A DNA stretch of 62,975 nucleotides from Xylaria sp. FL1777 (taxonomy: Eukaryota; Ascomycota; Sordariomycetes; Xylariales; Xylariaceae): positions 1 to 62,975 of the forward strand of contig MU400735.1 in NCBI GenBank assembly GCA_022578965.1, in the 5' to 3' direction. The notes below the pieces were generated by a model. It ran no database searches and had not been told where the DNA came from. It was given only the letters and a program-made list of their open reading frames with translations. Shown here in pieces: positions 22,331-35,900 of the stretch. How positions within the stretch are numbered: position 1 is the stretch's first letter; each line of letters starts with the position of its first letter. Made by a program: the position numbers and the translations under genes.

Positions 22331-24099
22331 GAACGGAAAAAAAAGCTACAAAAAGAAAAAGATCTTTTAGCTTAAAAAAAAAATACAAGTTATAAAAGTC
22401 CAAAACAACAAAAAACAACGAAGCAACTTAAAAAATATGTCTTTAAAGCAAAAATATAAAGTTGCTATTTTAAGTTAAAACAAAAGTACTACACTAAATA
22501 AATCTAAATGCTTTATTTATACAAATTAAAATAAATAAGCATATAAATACTATTTAGAAGCTTTGCAATTATTAGAACAAATTGCAAAAAAATATATTTG
22601 CTATATAAACAATTAAAGTTATTTAATATACAACCTAAAAAAATGGTTTAACTAAAAGTAGCAAACAATAGAAAGTAATAAATTAATATAGCTAGCAAAC
22701 TTATAAAACTACAAAAACTTTGAATTATTAAAGCTAAAAATATAGCTTAAAAGAAAGTTATGTTTAAAAAAACAAAACTATAACTATAAATAGTGTAGTT
22801 ATTAAACTAATTATAAATTACTAAAATATTTAGTTGTTAAATAAACCTAAAGAAATAGAACCTATAAAACTTTAAAGCAAAAACAAATAAAATTAAAAGC
22901 TATAAAAAATACTACAAAAAAAAAACTAATAAAAATAAACAAAGTATTTTTATAGTTTAAATTGCTTTAAATGTAATAAAACAAAAAAGCATTAATAGTT
23001 AGCATAAGAACTAATATGTTCTAAAAACTAAAACTAGTAATTTAACTAATTGCTAAAAGTTACTATTATAATAAAACTATAATAAAAAACAATAATAATA
23101 TTTTATAACTAGAAAATCTAAGATATAACAAGGTACTATAAAATTGCTGTATAGTATATTATTGCTACTAATATTTACTTAATAAACTAAAAAACAACTA
23201 GTTTTTTAAACGGATTACAAGAACAGAAATAAAAGATTTTTACGAGGTAAAATAGTTAGTTGTAACCTTAGTTTACTATAAAGATCTACAAAAATTTGCA
23301 ACGTTTAAAAAAAATCATAATTGCATTTATAACATTATTTCAAAGAAATGTAAAAACAACTTCTGCGAATATTACTAGCTAATTAAAGCATAATTATATT
23401 AAAAAATAGTTATTAAAAGCAAAAGAGCTTAAAAACTACGATTTAAAGCTTAACTAAAAGCAAAAATAAAACAAAATATAATAACGTTTGGAGTACTAAA
23501 TAAAACAAGCATTCGAACATTTTACAAAAAAAAATCAAAAAACGAAATAAGTATTTGCTAAATAAGCAGCAAATAGCTAAAAAAACTAAAGCTTTACATA
23601 AAGTTTAATGTAATAACTAAAAAAATCAATTTGAAGTTAAACTTATATATTAAAGAAAAAAGTATAATATTTTAATTAACTTAGAAGCATAAGCTAACAT
23701 AATTTTACTTAAAGTAGCAAAACAAAATAAAATTCCTTAGAAATACAAGCAAAAATCCTAAAAAATTAAAAAATTTAATAGAAGCACTTCTAGCTATAAT
23801 AACGGTTGCATACTTAAAAAAACTAAGCTTTTTAATATATTTATATAAAAACATAAAGAACAAATTATATTAAATATTGCTGATATATTTAATTATAATA
23901 TTATTTTAGGAATACTATAGTTAAAAACTAGCAATTTTTTGATTTAATGGAAAGTAAAGACTATTAAGTAAAAAAATAAAAAACAAAGCAAAAAGATTAG
24001 AAAAATTGCAAAAGAAATCCTAAACAAAATACTAAAGGTATATTATAAATTTTACAAACTATTTAAAAAAAAAAAAAAAAAAAAGTTACTTAAATATAG

Positions 24100-26962
24100 C
24101 TTATAAAACTACTACATTTTTATTAAAAAAAAATATTAACTAAAGCTTTATTAAGTATACTATATAAGCTTAAATAAAACAAATGCTTTGTAAAAATACA
24201 TTTAAAAAAATCTAGCAAAAGGATTTTTAAAGAAGTTTTAGTTATTTGCTAAATACTTTACAGTGCTAGTACTTAAAATAAAAAATAAAAAACAACTAAT
24301 TAATAAAAAAGGAAAACTAGTATAGCAAGTAATAATTAATTATTAACTACTAAATGTAATTATTATTGCAAATAAATATTCTTTTACTTTATTAGTTATT
24401 ATAAGAAAAAATATTAACTAAATAAAATAGTTTATAGCAGTTAATATTTTAAATAAATATTATGCTATTAGAATAACTAAAGAAAAAGAATGAAAAACAG
24501 CTATATAAACAGTATATAAACTGTATAAATATATAGTTATGCTATAAGAACTATAGAACGTACTAGCTAGCTTTTAATATATAATAATAATAATTTTACG
24601 AAAGTTTTTAAACAAATTTGTATTTATTTATTTAAATAATATTTTGATTTATTTTAAAACATTAAAAAAATATAAAAAACATATAACTTAAGTATTAAAA
24701 ATACTTAAACAAGCAGAATTATGATTTAATACAAAAAAGTATGTATAGCATATATAAAAAATCGACTTTTTAAGATTTATAATTACTTTAGAACAAATAT
24801 GGATTTAATAGTTAAAAATTAACATAGTATAAAACTAGAAAATATTTAACTTAGCTACTGTTATAAATATATAATAAGTATTAGGATTTTTAAACTATGT
24901 TTAAATGTTAATTTAAAACTTTAAAAAAATAGCGTTTTATTTTATAAAGTATACAAAAAAAAAATACAAAGAAAAGTTTTTTTTAATTTTAAAGAAAGCT
25001 TAAAAGGCTTTTAAGGAACTAAAACTAAAAGTTACTTTTAACTTTATAGTTAAACTACTTAATCTACAAAAAAAAAAAAAGCTAAAAATAAATGCTTTAA
25101 ATAGTATAATTGCAGAAGTTTTAGAACAACTAAAAAACAATAGAAAATAGCATTTAGTAGCTTATTACTTTAAAGCACTATAAAACGTAGCATTATAATA
25201 CCTAATATACAACAAAAAACTGCTTGCAATTATTATAGCACTTAAAAAGTAAAAACTGTTTTTTATAAAAACTATAAAGCTAATTAAGATTTATTTAAAT
25301 TATTAGAACTTAACAAAATTTATAACTACATAAAAGATTACTAAACAACATAAAAATTAGATGGTTTTTTTTTTTAAATTTAATTTTAAAATATGTTATA
25401 TTAAAAAAAAGAAAAACATTTAAGCAAACATACTTAGCTAACGAAATTAAAAGGGATTTAAAGTTCTAAAAAAAAACATTTAAGTATTGCATTCCTAAAA
25501 AAATAAAAGCTTAAAAGTTAAAGTTATACTTAAAAACCTTACAAATATATAGCTATAATAAGCTTATAACTTAAAGAAATTAATATAGCTACAAAAATAC
25601 AAAAAATTAAAAAATAATAAACTAATATATAAATATAAGGTTTATTTACTAGAATTTTTACAAAACAAGTTTATTAAAAAATTTTACGAACATTTATTAT
25701 ATAAACATTAAAAAGCAACAAAAACAATTAAACAACTATAAAAAAAATACAACTTTTTAAAACTATAAAATATAGTTAAGTTTATTATAAAAAAATGCAA
25801 TATTTGTAATAAAGCTAAAGCAGCTTAATATAAGCTTTATAAACTATTATAACTTATATAAATACTTAAATAAACATAGCATACTATTACTTAAAATTTT
25901 ATTATAATATTACTTTTATTAATTAATTTAGTTATAAAAGTATAATATAATAAAATATAAGTTATTATTAATAGATTTACTAAGTATGCTTACTTTTTAC
26001 TATTTAAAGGAAATGTAACAGCTAAATAACTTATATATGTTTTTATATGCTAATACTTAAACAAACATAAGCTACTAAAAAAAATTGTTTTAAACTAAAA
26101 TAAACTGTTTACTTTTAAGTTTAAAACTAGTTTTTTTAAACTTATTAGTATTAAACTAAAGTTTTTAACTGCTTATTACTTATAAACTAATAAACAAACA
26201 AAAAAACTAAACTAAATATTAAAACAATATTTACGAAGTTATATTAACTATTAATAAAACAATTAAATAAAACTATTACTAATAGTACAAATCTTATATA
26301 ATATATTAATAAACAAAAATATAAACATATTTTTACATAAAGTTATTTATAAATAGCAAGCAACTACTAAAAAACAAAAAAAAACATTAATAAAAGCACT
26401 TATTATTTTAATTATAGCACCTTAAGCAAGAATTATTGCAATAAAAATTAAAACGCTACAAGCTAAACTATAACTATGTTTTTAGTTTTTATAACAACAG
26501 ATATTAATATACTATAACAAAAAATGAACTAAAAGATTAACCTTTAAAAAAAAAAACAAAGTTTACTTGCTATAACAAAAATAAAATGCAAACATTAATA
26601 TTTTTTAAATTAAAACGAAACAACTAAGCAATAAATTAAAATTTAAGAAACTTGGCCTTTTTAAAATTAAAGAAGTTATTTTATTTACTAATTATAAACT
26701 ATTATTACTAAAGAACATGTAAATTTACCTTGTTTTTTATATTTTTTTATTAAAACTAGTACTTATTAGAACATTTATTAAAATATAACTAAAAATAAAA
26801 ACGGATTAAAACATTTATAAAGTTAAAAATATACTGGATTTTTGTTAAAACAACAATAACGTTAAGTATTTTATTAAATAAAAGAAATATTTATATGCTA
26901 ATAATACTTGGGAACTTAAGAAATACTTAGAAACTGCTGAAATAATTATAAACTAGTTTTAT
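24100..26962 (+). pseudogene. pol relic: RT, RNase H, integrase, chromodomain
   Basis: Domains in order. Reverse transcriptase from about 24170 (KNLAKGF ... AKYFTVLV) with the catalytic box at 24629-24640 reading YLNN instead of YLDD, followed by ILIY. RNase H from 25085, with the catalytic TDA region reading INA, and near 25201-25250 YNKKLLAIIIALKK followed by TAA in place of Trp. Integrase zinc finger: HLLYKH at 25691-25708 and CNIC at 25796-25807, then a decayed core. C-terminal chromodomain 26820-26962 with ILDF, KYFIK, NTWE (Trp 26909-26911) and KKYLETAE. Both catalytic Asp residues of RT are Asn (GAT/GAC to AAT/AAC), and many TAA/TAG codons replace CAA/CAG/TGG. The chromodomain places it in the chromovirus branch. 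An aspartic protease should lie between 22330 and 24100, but I could not place it. Confidence 0.92.
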
Positions 26963-27633
26963 TGTTAATACTTTAACTAGCTAAAGCTAAAAGAAAAAAG
27001 TTAACCTTAAACAAAGCGTTTAGTACGTTTTAATTAAACTTTAAAAAAACAACTAGCAATAGCTATGCTGTTTTAACGCGCTGTTTTTGTTTTTTAGCTA
27101 TACAACGCTTTTTTGCTTCGATTTGCTTAAGCTTTTTTAAATTACTTAAACTATAAGCTATAGCAGCAGCTATTTTTTTTTGCTACAATTTTTTTTATTG
27201 CTTAAAACGGCAGATTTTTGCGCTTATTTTTTTGTGCTTTTTTATTAGCATGTTTAATTCATTCTTTAGCTTTTTGTGCTAAAAAGTAAGCTGCTACATT
27301 TGCTTAGAAAACAAACCTTTAGTGTTGCAATTTGCTTGTTTAGCTGCAATACATTTAACACATTAATCGGAGTTAAATTCTAACATTAAACATTTTGTAC
27401 TATAATAATTATAGCGAAAGCATAAAGCTATTTTAATTAATTTTAGTTTAATAAAAAAAAACAAAGCAAAGTTTTATTAAGCTTTTTGTTTAAAACGCAA
27501 CAAGCAAAGTTTCTTAGAAACTCTACTAAACATAATAAGCATAAGGAATAAAAAAAAGAAAATAAAAGAAAAAAACTTACAAAAAAAGAAACATAGAATT
27601 GTTAAGATAACAATTATAAAAAAAAAAGAATAA

Positions 27634-28155
27634 TATTATAAAATAAGCTAATTAAGCCAGTTAAAAAGCTATATATAAAAAAAGCATGCGCAAAAGAAGT
27701 TTTATTTGCTAAAGAAATATGTATTTAAACTATTATAAAGGTTTAATGCATAAACTTAATAAACTCAAACGTTAAGTTTATTAAGCTTTAAACTTAATAA
27801 ACTTAAGCGTTAAGTTTATTAAGCTTTAAACTTAAAACAATATAACATTAAGCTTATTAAAAAAAGCAGCATTTATAAATTACTACTACTGTTTTCTTTA
27901 TTTATATAATTATGCACTTTTTATATTTAGTTACTTATTTAGTTTTTGCTTTTTAGCTATTAATTTTATTTTTTTATAACTGCTAAGCACTAATACACTT
28001 ATTACTTTTAATCCTTTAAGACCCCTATTAATGCACAGTAATAAAAGTTTTCCGAAAACCTTCCTAACGGATTACCGCTAAGGATTCTATTATTACTTGT
28101 AAATCAAAACCCCAAAGGCAAACCTGTTATATTAATGTATAATAGGTTCGTTACA
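27634..28155 (+). repeat. 3' LTR of the chromovirus (522 bp)
   Basis: Starts TATTATAAAATAAGC and ends GGTTCGTTACA. It has the same length as the 5' LTR. The last 150 bp keep many C and G bases (GACCCCTATTAATGCACAG, CAAAACCCCAAAGGC) that are T or A in the 5' LTR. Followed by CTAAT, the right copy of the target duplication. Confidence 0.95.
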
Positions 28156-28312
28156 CTAATATAGTACATTTATAGCTTTATGCCTTAGAAAAATAAATGT
28201 TTTTTGTATAAAAAACGTTTAGTTTAATGTTATTTAAGGCGTAAGCAAATAAATTATTAATAAAACCTAAAAACGGTATATATTAGCTAAGCTTTACGTT
28301 TATTATATATGT
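28156..28312 (+). repeat. Repeat family E, copy 1, 3' remainder, then spacer
   Basis: 28156-28188 (CTAAT plus 28 bases) aligns to 47597-47629 with transitions only, completing the repeat interrupted at 20443. Similarity ends at CCTTAG; 28189-28312 is unassigned. Confidence 0.8.
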
Positions 28313-28431
28313 ATAAATTGCTTTTTTTTATACGAATTGCTTTTTTTTATATAAATTGCTTCTTTTTATATAAATTGCTTTTTTTTATATAAATTGCTTT
28401 TTTTTATACGAATTGCTTTTTTTTATAGATT
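28313..28431. repeat. 19-bp tandem repeat (AATTGCTTTTTTTTATAYR), about six copies
   Basis: AATTGC recurs at 28316, 28335, 28354, 28373, 28392 and 28411, an exact 19-bp period, with ATACG/ATATA variation at the unit ends, again C/T and G/A changes. Confidence 0.95.
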
Positions 28432-29610
28432 TTTAAACCATAGCATTTAAACAGCATTTCTTTTTTTAATCTTTTAACTAAAATTACTAGCTTTATAAAA
28501 AAGATTTAAACCTTAAAGCTTTAAGTTGTTATTATGCATAAAGTTAAAGCTTTAGCGTAGTAATTTTATATGTATATTTAAAAAGCAGTATTTAATAATA
28601 CCTTTAACTTTTATTTCTTTATGCATAATAAAAAATGTATTGCTAATGCTATTATAATTATAAGGCAGCAATACTTTATTATTTATATGAAATGCTTTTA
28701 TAATATAACGTTAGTTAATTTTTTTAATAGCTATTTTAACTAAATGTTGTAAATAAATAAGTTTGTTTAAAGAAGCTAACTAAGCAGCCTTATTAACGTT
28801 TTTTTTTTGCTATAGCTGTTATATTTAAGCATGCTGCAATTTTTTGTTCTTAAGAAAGCTTTTTATAATAAATGTTTTTAAATGTATTCTTTTAATGTTT
28901 ATTAACATAGTATTGCTAACCTTATATTAATTTAAGTAGTTTAGCTTTTACAAAAATAGTTCGTTTGCTTATAGATATTTTATAACTAAGCAAAAAGTAT
29001 TAATTAGTTAATATAACTATAGCATATCGAACAATTATTTGCTATAAGGTTTTATATAGATTTTTTAAATAAAGCCGAACTAATAATTTTTTTTATAATA
29101 ATAATTAAATAGCTTACGTTTTTATTATGTATTTATAGTAGCTTTATTATTAAGCAGCGTAAAAATAATATTGCTAAGTTAAATTATTTTAATAAAAGCT
29201 ATTTAATTTTTAAAACTTTATACTAAGCTTTAAAAGCTATATAGTTAAGTAAACATAAATTAAAACTATTTAATAAACTTAGCTTTTTTAGCTTTAATAA
29301 ACATATAAGCTTTTTTTAGTTTTAAAAGCTTACTAAAAGCTATATAAAAAAATAATTTATAAACGTAAAGTATAACAACGGTTTTTAATATAGTGCTTTT
29401 TTTAAAAGCTAAAGAAATGTTTAAAGCTAAGTTTTATTAGTAGTAATTAAAAGTTTTTACTTTTTGCTAAATATAGTGCTAAAATGAGATTTTTTAGTTA
29501 AAGCTATTTGTTTATTTAAAAATATAATTAATGTTTGCAATAAAAGCACTTTAAAAGTTTATAGTACAATTAGTAGCATGCTATTTTGCAAACGCTATTA
29601 AAAATCCATA
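28432..29610. other. Unassigned AT-rich sequence
   Basis: About 1.2 kb with mixed A-rich and T-rich stretches and no recognisable domain or terminus. It separates the chromovirus host repeat from the left 305-bp direct repeat. Confidence 0.5.
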
Positions 29611-29920
29611 TGTTGAAATAAAGCTATATAATCGCGCAAGATTTACTATAACACTTTAATTGCAAGAAGATAAGTTATAACTTATGCATTTAAGCAATTA
29701 GGCCATGTATAAATTAGGGAATTAAACGATTAATTAAAAAGCTATCTAATAATATAAATAAAGCAACTATAGCTAATTTTTATAATGTTAAGCGTAATAG
29801 TTAAATCTATACTTTAAAATTTAGCGCAATACTTATACTTTTATTTCTACTATATAACTTAGCTTAAATTTACTTTAACTAGCTAATTAGCTTATTTAGC
29901 TGCTTTATTTTACTTTAATC
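29611..29920 (-). repeat. Left copy of a ~305-bp direct repeat (candidate 3' LTR)
   Basis: Aligns end to end with 44278-44582 in the same orientation (shared GCTATATAAT, TTTACTATAACACTTTAATT, GCAACTATAGCTAATTT and ACTATATAACTTAGCTTAAA). Differences are mostly transitions. The pair encloses minus-strand retroelement sequence, so they may be LTRs, with this copy at the 3' end. The outer end reads as ...CAACA on the minus strand, a plausible LTR end. No target duplication was found. Confidence 0.7.
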
Positions 29921-32900
29921 TTTTTTTATTAAAATATGGCTGCTTTTAGTTTATTTTAATACTTATAATTATAAAGTTCCTTATTTTTATTAGCGTTTTT
30001 TAAACAAAGTTAATATTATTTTTTCTTGCTTATTTAGTTTTATAAGTTCTTTTTTATCTCTTTTGCTACGTTTAAGAATAGCTTAAGCTTTAGCGCTTAT
30101 AAAAGCATTATAGCTTTGTTAAAACTAGTTTTAGCTTTTTTATGTATTTAAATATATAAGCAAAAGCCTTTAGGAATGCTTAGCGTTTTTTTCGTAAAAA
30201 TGCTTATAAAAAGTTTATACTTTTTTTTTTTTAAACTATTAAGCTTAGCTAAATTTTATACTTAGCTTATTATACTTAAAAAAAAAAATATCTGCAAGAA
30301 TATTTGTAGCAAAATAACTTTATATTGCTAGAACGTCTTTATATTGCTTATAATAGGATTTTTTTAGTATAACTATTAGTTTTTTTTGCTAAGAACTCTT
30401 TTTGCGCTTTAAAATAAAAAGCACTAAAAAAGCAAAACAATTAACTTTTAGTTTTTTTTCTAGCGTCTTTTTTTTACTTTATGTATTTTTAGCGCTTAAT
30501 AATAAAAAAGCTAACTTATTAAATCTAAAAAAAGTTACTTTTGGTTTTTTTAGGAAATAATAAAGCTTAGCGCTTATTAAAAGCAATAAACGTAGATTTT
30601 TTTGCAACTTAAAGCTAAAATGCTTTTTAAGGTTTGCTTTTAAGAATTAAATAAGCTATTTATAACTCTTTTAATTATTAATACTTTTTTTTAAATATTA
30701 ACTTGTTAAGTTGCAAAACACGTAGTATAAATATAAAGCTTTAATAAACTTACATATATAGTTATTGCGCTAATAAAAGCAAAAAAGTATAAAATAGCTT
30801 AATATAACCTTTATATTAAAATGCTTTATTATTTAATACTTTTGCAATTTTTAGAAAATTTGTTTGTTATTTTTATTAGTAGTATGTTTAAAGTTTAAAA
30901 TATATGCTACTTTTAAAACAGTATTAATAAAAATAATAATCTAGTGATTATTTAAGCAATATTTTATTATAAGATATTTTATTTAAGGAGTTGCAGCAAT
31001 TATTGTAGCTTATTTTACATTTTGCTAGTTTATAAAAAGATTTTTTATAAATTAGCTATACTTAGGTTTAATACTTATTTTTAAAGCTTTAGCTTTTTTA
31101 TTTATATATAGCTAAAGCAACATGTTTAGCAAAGCTTTTATTTTGTGCTTATTTAGCTATTTTTTAGCGTTTAGCTTTATAAGAATATTTATAATATAAA
31201 CAGCCTTAATTTTTTATTTTGTAGTGTTTACTTTATAAAAGTTTTTATAGTAGCTATAAATAGAAAGCTTTCTTTAGTGATTTAAATATTTTTATTTATA
31301 CTAGTAAGTTTTTTTAGCAGCTATTTATTGTTTTAAAAGGAAAATCTTTAGTTATTGCTTTTTATTATTTTTATATATTGTTTTTAGAACTTTACTTAAC
31401 AAAAAACAATAAGCTAGCTTTTGTTTATTGTAAAGCTTTAGTTCATTAAAATGTTTTATATTATTATTCTTTTAATAATTGTTTAAAGCTTTTTTTAATA
31501 GCAGTTTTTTTAAAGATTCTATAAATAATAATTGCTAAATATTTAGTTTTTGTACTGCAGGTTTTTATTTTTTATATAGTTTTAGCTTTATTGCTAAAAC
31601 TATTAAATTTTTTATAAATATAACGTTAAACTTATTAAAGCAAAAATCGTTATTTTTGCAGTGTTTTTTAATCTTAAATAAGTACTGTATTAATATTATA
31701 AAACCTTTTATAGCTATAAATTTTAACATTTAGTTTATAGCTTATAAAAATGCCTTTAAATATTTAGTTTTTAGTTTAAGCATATAAAGTAGCGTTTTAT
31801 TTGCGTTTATTAAGCAGTTTTACGTAGTAAAGTATGCTATAAAAGCTTTTTTTTAAAAATTAAGCGCTTTTTTATTAAGCAACAAGTTAAAAATATAAAG
31901 AACTTTTATTAAAATTACGTATAGTATAAACTACTAATATTTTAACGCTTTTTTATTATAATACTTTTTATATATTAAGTATATTGCTTTTTTTTATATT
32001 TGTTAAACTAAATCTAAAGATAAGTTTTAGCAGGTTTTACTATTTTTAAAGAACGTATAGCTAAAATGCTTTTTTAGTACTACTTTTTTTTTTTTTTTTA
32101 AGTTTTTAAAAAACAAACTTCTTATAAAGGTTATTTTTTTTTGTATAAAATAAGATTTTAAAACGGACTTTAAAAAAACATTAACTAAAAAAAGCAGTAT
32201 ATTTTTTAGCTAAACACCTTTTATATTTAGTTCTTTAATCTATAAAAAAAGCTAGCAAACTAAATATTTTTTATATTTTAAATTTTTAACAATTATTAGC
32301 TTTTTTTTAAAGCTATTCTTAAAAAGCTATTAGTTTTTAAAAAAAAGCTTTTTATAATTAGCAGTTAAGTTTATATATATATACTTATTTTTTTTTTTTT
32401 TTGCTTTTTTTCTAAAGTTTGCTATTTTTTATGCTAATTGCTTGTATGCTTTAGTATTAAGTGTTAACTTTTTAAAATTTTTAAGGAAAAATGCTTTTAT
32501 TTTTAGCTAATTTGCAGTACTAATAACTTCCTTAAAAATAAAGAATATAATAATTAAAAGTATATATATATAATAAAAGCAATCCTTAATAATATTCGGG
32601 CGTATATATGCTTTTGCTATATTTTGCAATTAAATAAAAAGTACAAACAAATTAAAAATTCTAATATAAATTAAAAGTATAAAAGCAAATAGTATAAAAA
32701 GGTATAAAATGCAAGTATTAATATTAGTACTATTTGCTATATGCAGTTTAATATTTTTAATTGCTAATTTAAGTTATTACTTTTTAATAATTGCAAGATT
32801 TTTTAAATATAAATGCTAAAAGTATTTATGCTAAATGTAAAAAGTTAAAACTTATTAAGTAAATAAAATAGCAAAGTTAAGTATAAATAAAAGGTTTAAT

Positions 32901-35900
32901 AAAACAAATATAATAAAAAGAAAGCTAAAATATATATTTTTAAACTAGCGCACTTTTTTTTTATAAACTTACTATACTATTTTTAATTTATTAATTAATT
33001 ATTTTATTGCTAAAATAAATCATTAATTGCTAAATGCTTTTATAATAATTATTTTTTATATGTTTATGCTAATATTAATTAAAAAATAAGCAAGTAAAAT
33101 AGTTTTAGTTAGTTAAGTAATTACTTTTTAACTTTTTTTTTAATATATTTATAACTTATTTTTTTTAAATATTTATTACTACTAATAGCAAAGTAAGTAA
33201 CTTAAGCTTTAATAAATATAAAAAAAAGGCTTGTTTTTTTTTTTAATTTGTTTTTTCTTAAGTAGTTTTAAAGCTTAAATCTTTCCTGTAATTTTTTTTT
33301 TTAGTGCTTAAGTTTTTAAATCGCTTAGTTTATGCTTTTATTATAGAGTTTTTGTTTTTAAGTAGCATAATTAATGCTTGCTTAACTAAGCACTCAAAAA
33401 ATAATTTTTATGTTATTAATAAAGTTTTAAACAATTAAAAAGCATTATAGCAATTAATTAATATTTGAAAAATTAATATTACTTAGCTAGTAAACAGTTA
33501 TATTTATAACATTTAAAAAATTAAGTTTACTAACGAATAACAAAATATATATGCTTTTTTTTTCTTTAAATCTTGTTTTTTTTATTTAGTTAACTTTTTT
33601 TATTTTATATAATTAAGCATTAAGCTGTTTATAAATTAAAATTCTTAGTAGTAATATTAGTAGTAAGTATATTTAATAAAAAGTTAATTATAATTTTTTT
33701 TATATATGCTATATAAATTAATATATTTAAGCTAGCTTTAGCTAAATAAAAAAACAAAAGCATTTAAAATCTTGCTTATTATATATAAAAGCAACTAAAA
33801 GCAGTTCTTAAAGCAAATATATATATTGGATTTTTTATAACTTTTGCTAACTTATAGCTATGTTTATATAGCTATTTAAAATATAAAATGTTATACTTTA
33901 TAAATATTATAAATAGTTATTAATAATAGCTAAAAGCAAAAAATATATAAAGCTTTATTTTTTTTTTTTTTGTTGCACTATTTTAAAATAAAAGTTTAAT
34001 ACGTATACTAACTGCACGTTTATTATTTAGTTATAAAACTGTTTATTTTATAAGTTTAAAAGCAATATAGTTAAATATTTTAGGGCTAATATAATAACTA
34101 TAGTAGTTAAAAAAGATTTTATGCTTAAAAACTCTAAAGAACAAATAATTTTAACTAAAAATACTTTTGTTTGTTTAACTAAAAAAAGAACTAAATTAAA
34201 ACGTAAATTAAAGCGTTTTTTTTAAGCTAATTTTGTTGCTTAGCCTATTAAGTATAATATTAATAAGCAATAATTTAATATTGCTTAAAAAATTAACATA
34301 ATGCTTAAGTGTTTAAAGAAATAGCTAAAAAAATAAATTAAATAAGTTATATAAAGTAAAATAAAATAAAAAAATTAAACAATTTGCTTATATAGCAATG
34401 TTTTTTTTAATATAATTTGTAATTATTTTTTTTTATTGCATAGCTTATAAATTTTTTCTTAAGCGTAATAAATAAAAAAAGAATAGTTATTATATAAGAA
34501 ATTAAGTTGCAATATTTATAAAGGCAAATATATAAAACTTTTGCAATAAAAAAATCAAGAATATATAAAATAAGAATTATTAATACTAGATTATTAAATC
34601 TTTTTCTGTTTTTTTTTTAGTTTTTATTTTTTTAGCTTTATGTAATTAAATAATTCTGCTTAATTTTCTGTAGCAAAGTTTTGTTTTTATTAAGCTTGCT
34701 TTAAACTTTGCTTAAACGTTTGTTGTTTTATTAAATGCTTATTATTGCTTAATAACAGCTTTAAGTTATTACTAGTAGTTTAAGCACATAAAGTATAAAC
34801 TAGTAACTTTTTAAGGTATAATAATAGTATTTTTTGCTTTTTAGCAGTTTTAAAGTTTTTATTAAGTATTAAATAATTTAAACTAAAAGCAAAAAAAGCT
34901 GTTTAGTTTTAAATAAAAGTAACAAAGCAATTAAAAGTAAAAAAACTTATATGCAAGCGTTAGTATAATAAGATAAACTTAAGTAATTAAAACTAATAAG
35001 CAGTTTTTACTTTTGTTTTTTTTGTTTTTATGCATTTTTAAAAAAAAGCAATAATAATTTATATTAAAACTAAGCTGTTTAGCTATTTAAAAAACGTTAA
35101 AATAAAATAAAGACCTATATTTTTAGCGTAATAGTAAAAAAAGTACTAATAAACTAGCTGCTATAGAACTAACAAATATAAAACTAATAAAAAAGAAGCT
35201 ATAAAAAATGCGCTTAGTTTTAAGCAAAAAAAAATAGTTTTATGTATTATAACTTAATTATATAAACTTATATAATTAGTAAAAATAAAAAATAAAACAA
35301 TTAATAAAAAAACAAAAAATAAAAAAGAAAAAATCTATTGCTTTAGCTTTTATTAGTTATTATTTTTTAAAGCGCTTTATAGTATAGTAGCTAAAAAAAT
35401 AAAGTAAGCTATTATATTTTTTAGTACTTAAAATATTTAAAGCGCTAAAAGTTATACTGCAGCTTTTATAAACTTAAAAAGCCTTTATAACTTGTTATAT
35501 TTTTTTTATTTTTTATAGCTTAACTACTATAGCTTTAATTATTAAAAGCTTTATTATTTTAGTTTAGTTTTTAATAAATAGTTATAGTACTAGTAGTTTA
35601 TATATTAAAGTTAAAATTTTTTAGTTTTTAGTACTTTTAGTTATTTTATATAAATTGCTTTAATTTTTTAAAAAAAAACAACCTTTTTAATTTTTCGCTA
35701 GTTAGTTTTACTAATTAATATTGCTTATAATTAACATTTTTTTTAATTTTATAAAGGCTAATTTATTTATATAGCAGCTTTTTATTATTAAACTTATTTA
35801 TTAAAAGCATAGTATTATAAAAAAAAACAAAAGAGCTCTTTTTAAATAGTTGCTTGATTTTATAAGCGTTTTTTCGAGATTTAGCCTTTATAGCTAATTT

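Larger units (their letters stand above)
20439..28160 (+). mobile_element. Complete-length Ty3/Gypsy chromovirus, RIP-inactivated
   Basis: The element spans 20444-28155 (7712 bp) between two 522-bp LTRs. LTR ends form the short inverted repeat TGTTACGAA...TTCGTTACA when the less mutated copy of each end is used. Target duplication is CTAGT (20439-20443) and CTAAT (28156-28160), one G/A apart. A purine run (AAAAAAAAAAGAA) precedes the 3' LTR. The interior holds relics in Gypsy order: gag with zinc knuckle, reverse transcriptase, RNase H, integrase with HHCC zinc finger, and a terminal chromodomain. Every domain contains RIP-type stops or missense changes, so the element is dead. Confidence 0.95.

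Noticed and set aside
22140..22418. 92-codon minus-strand frame rich in Phe and Leu
   Set aside because: It is antisense to the gag zinc knuckle of the chromovirus; the plus strand has the recognisable motif.
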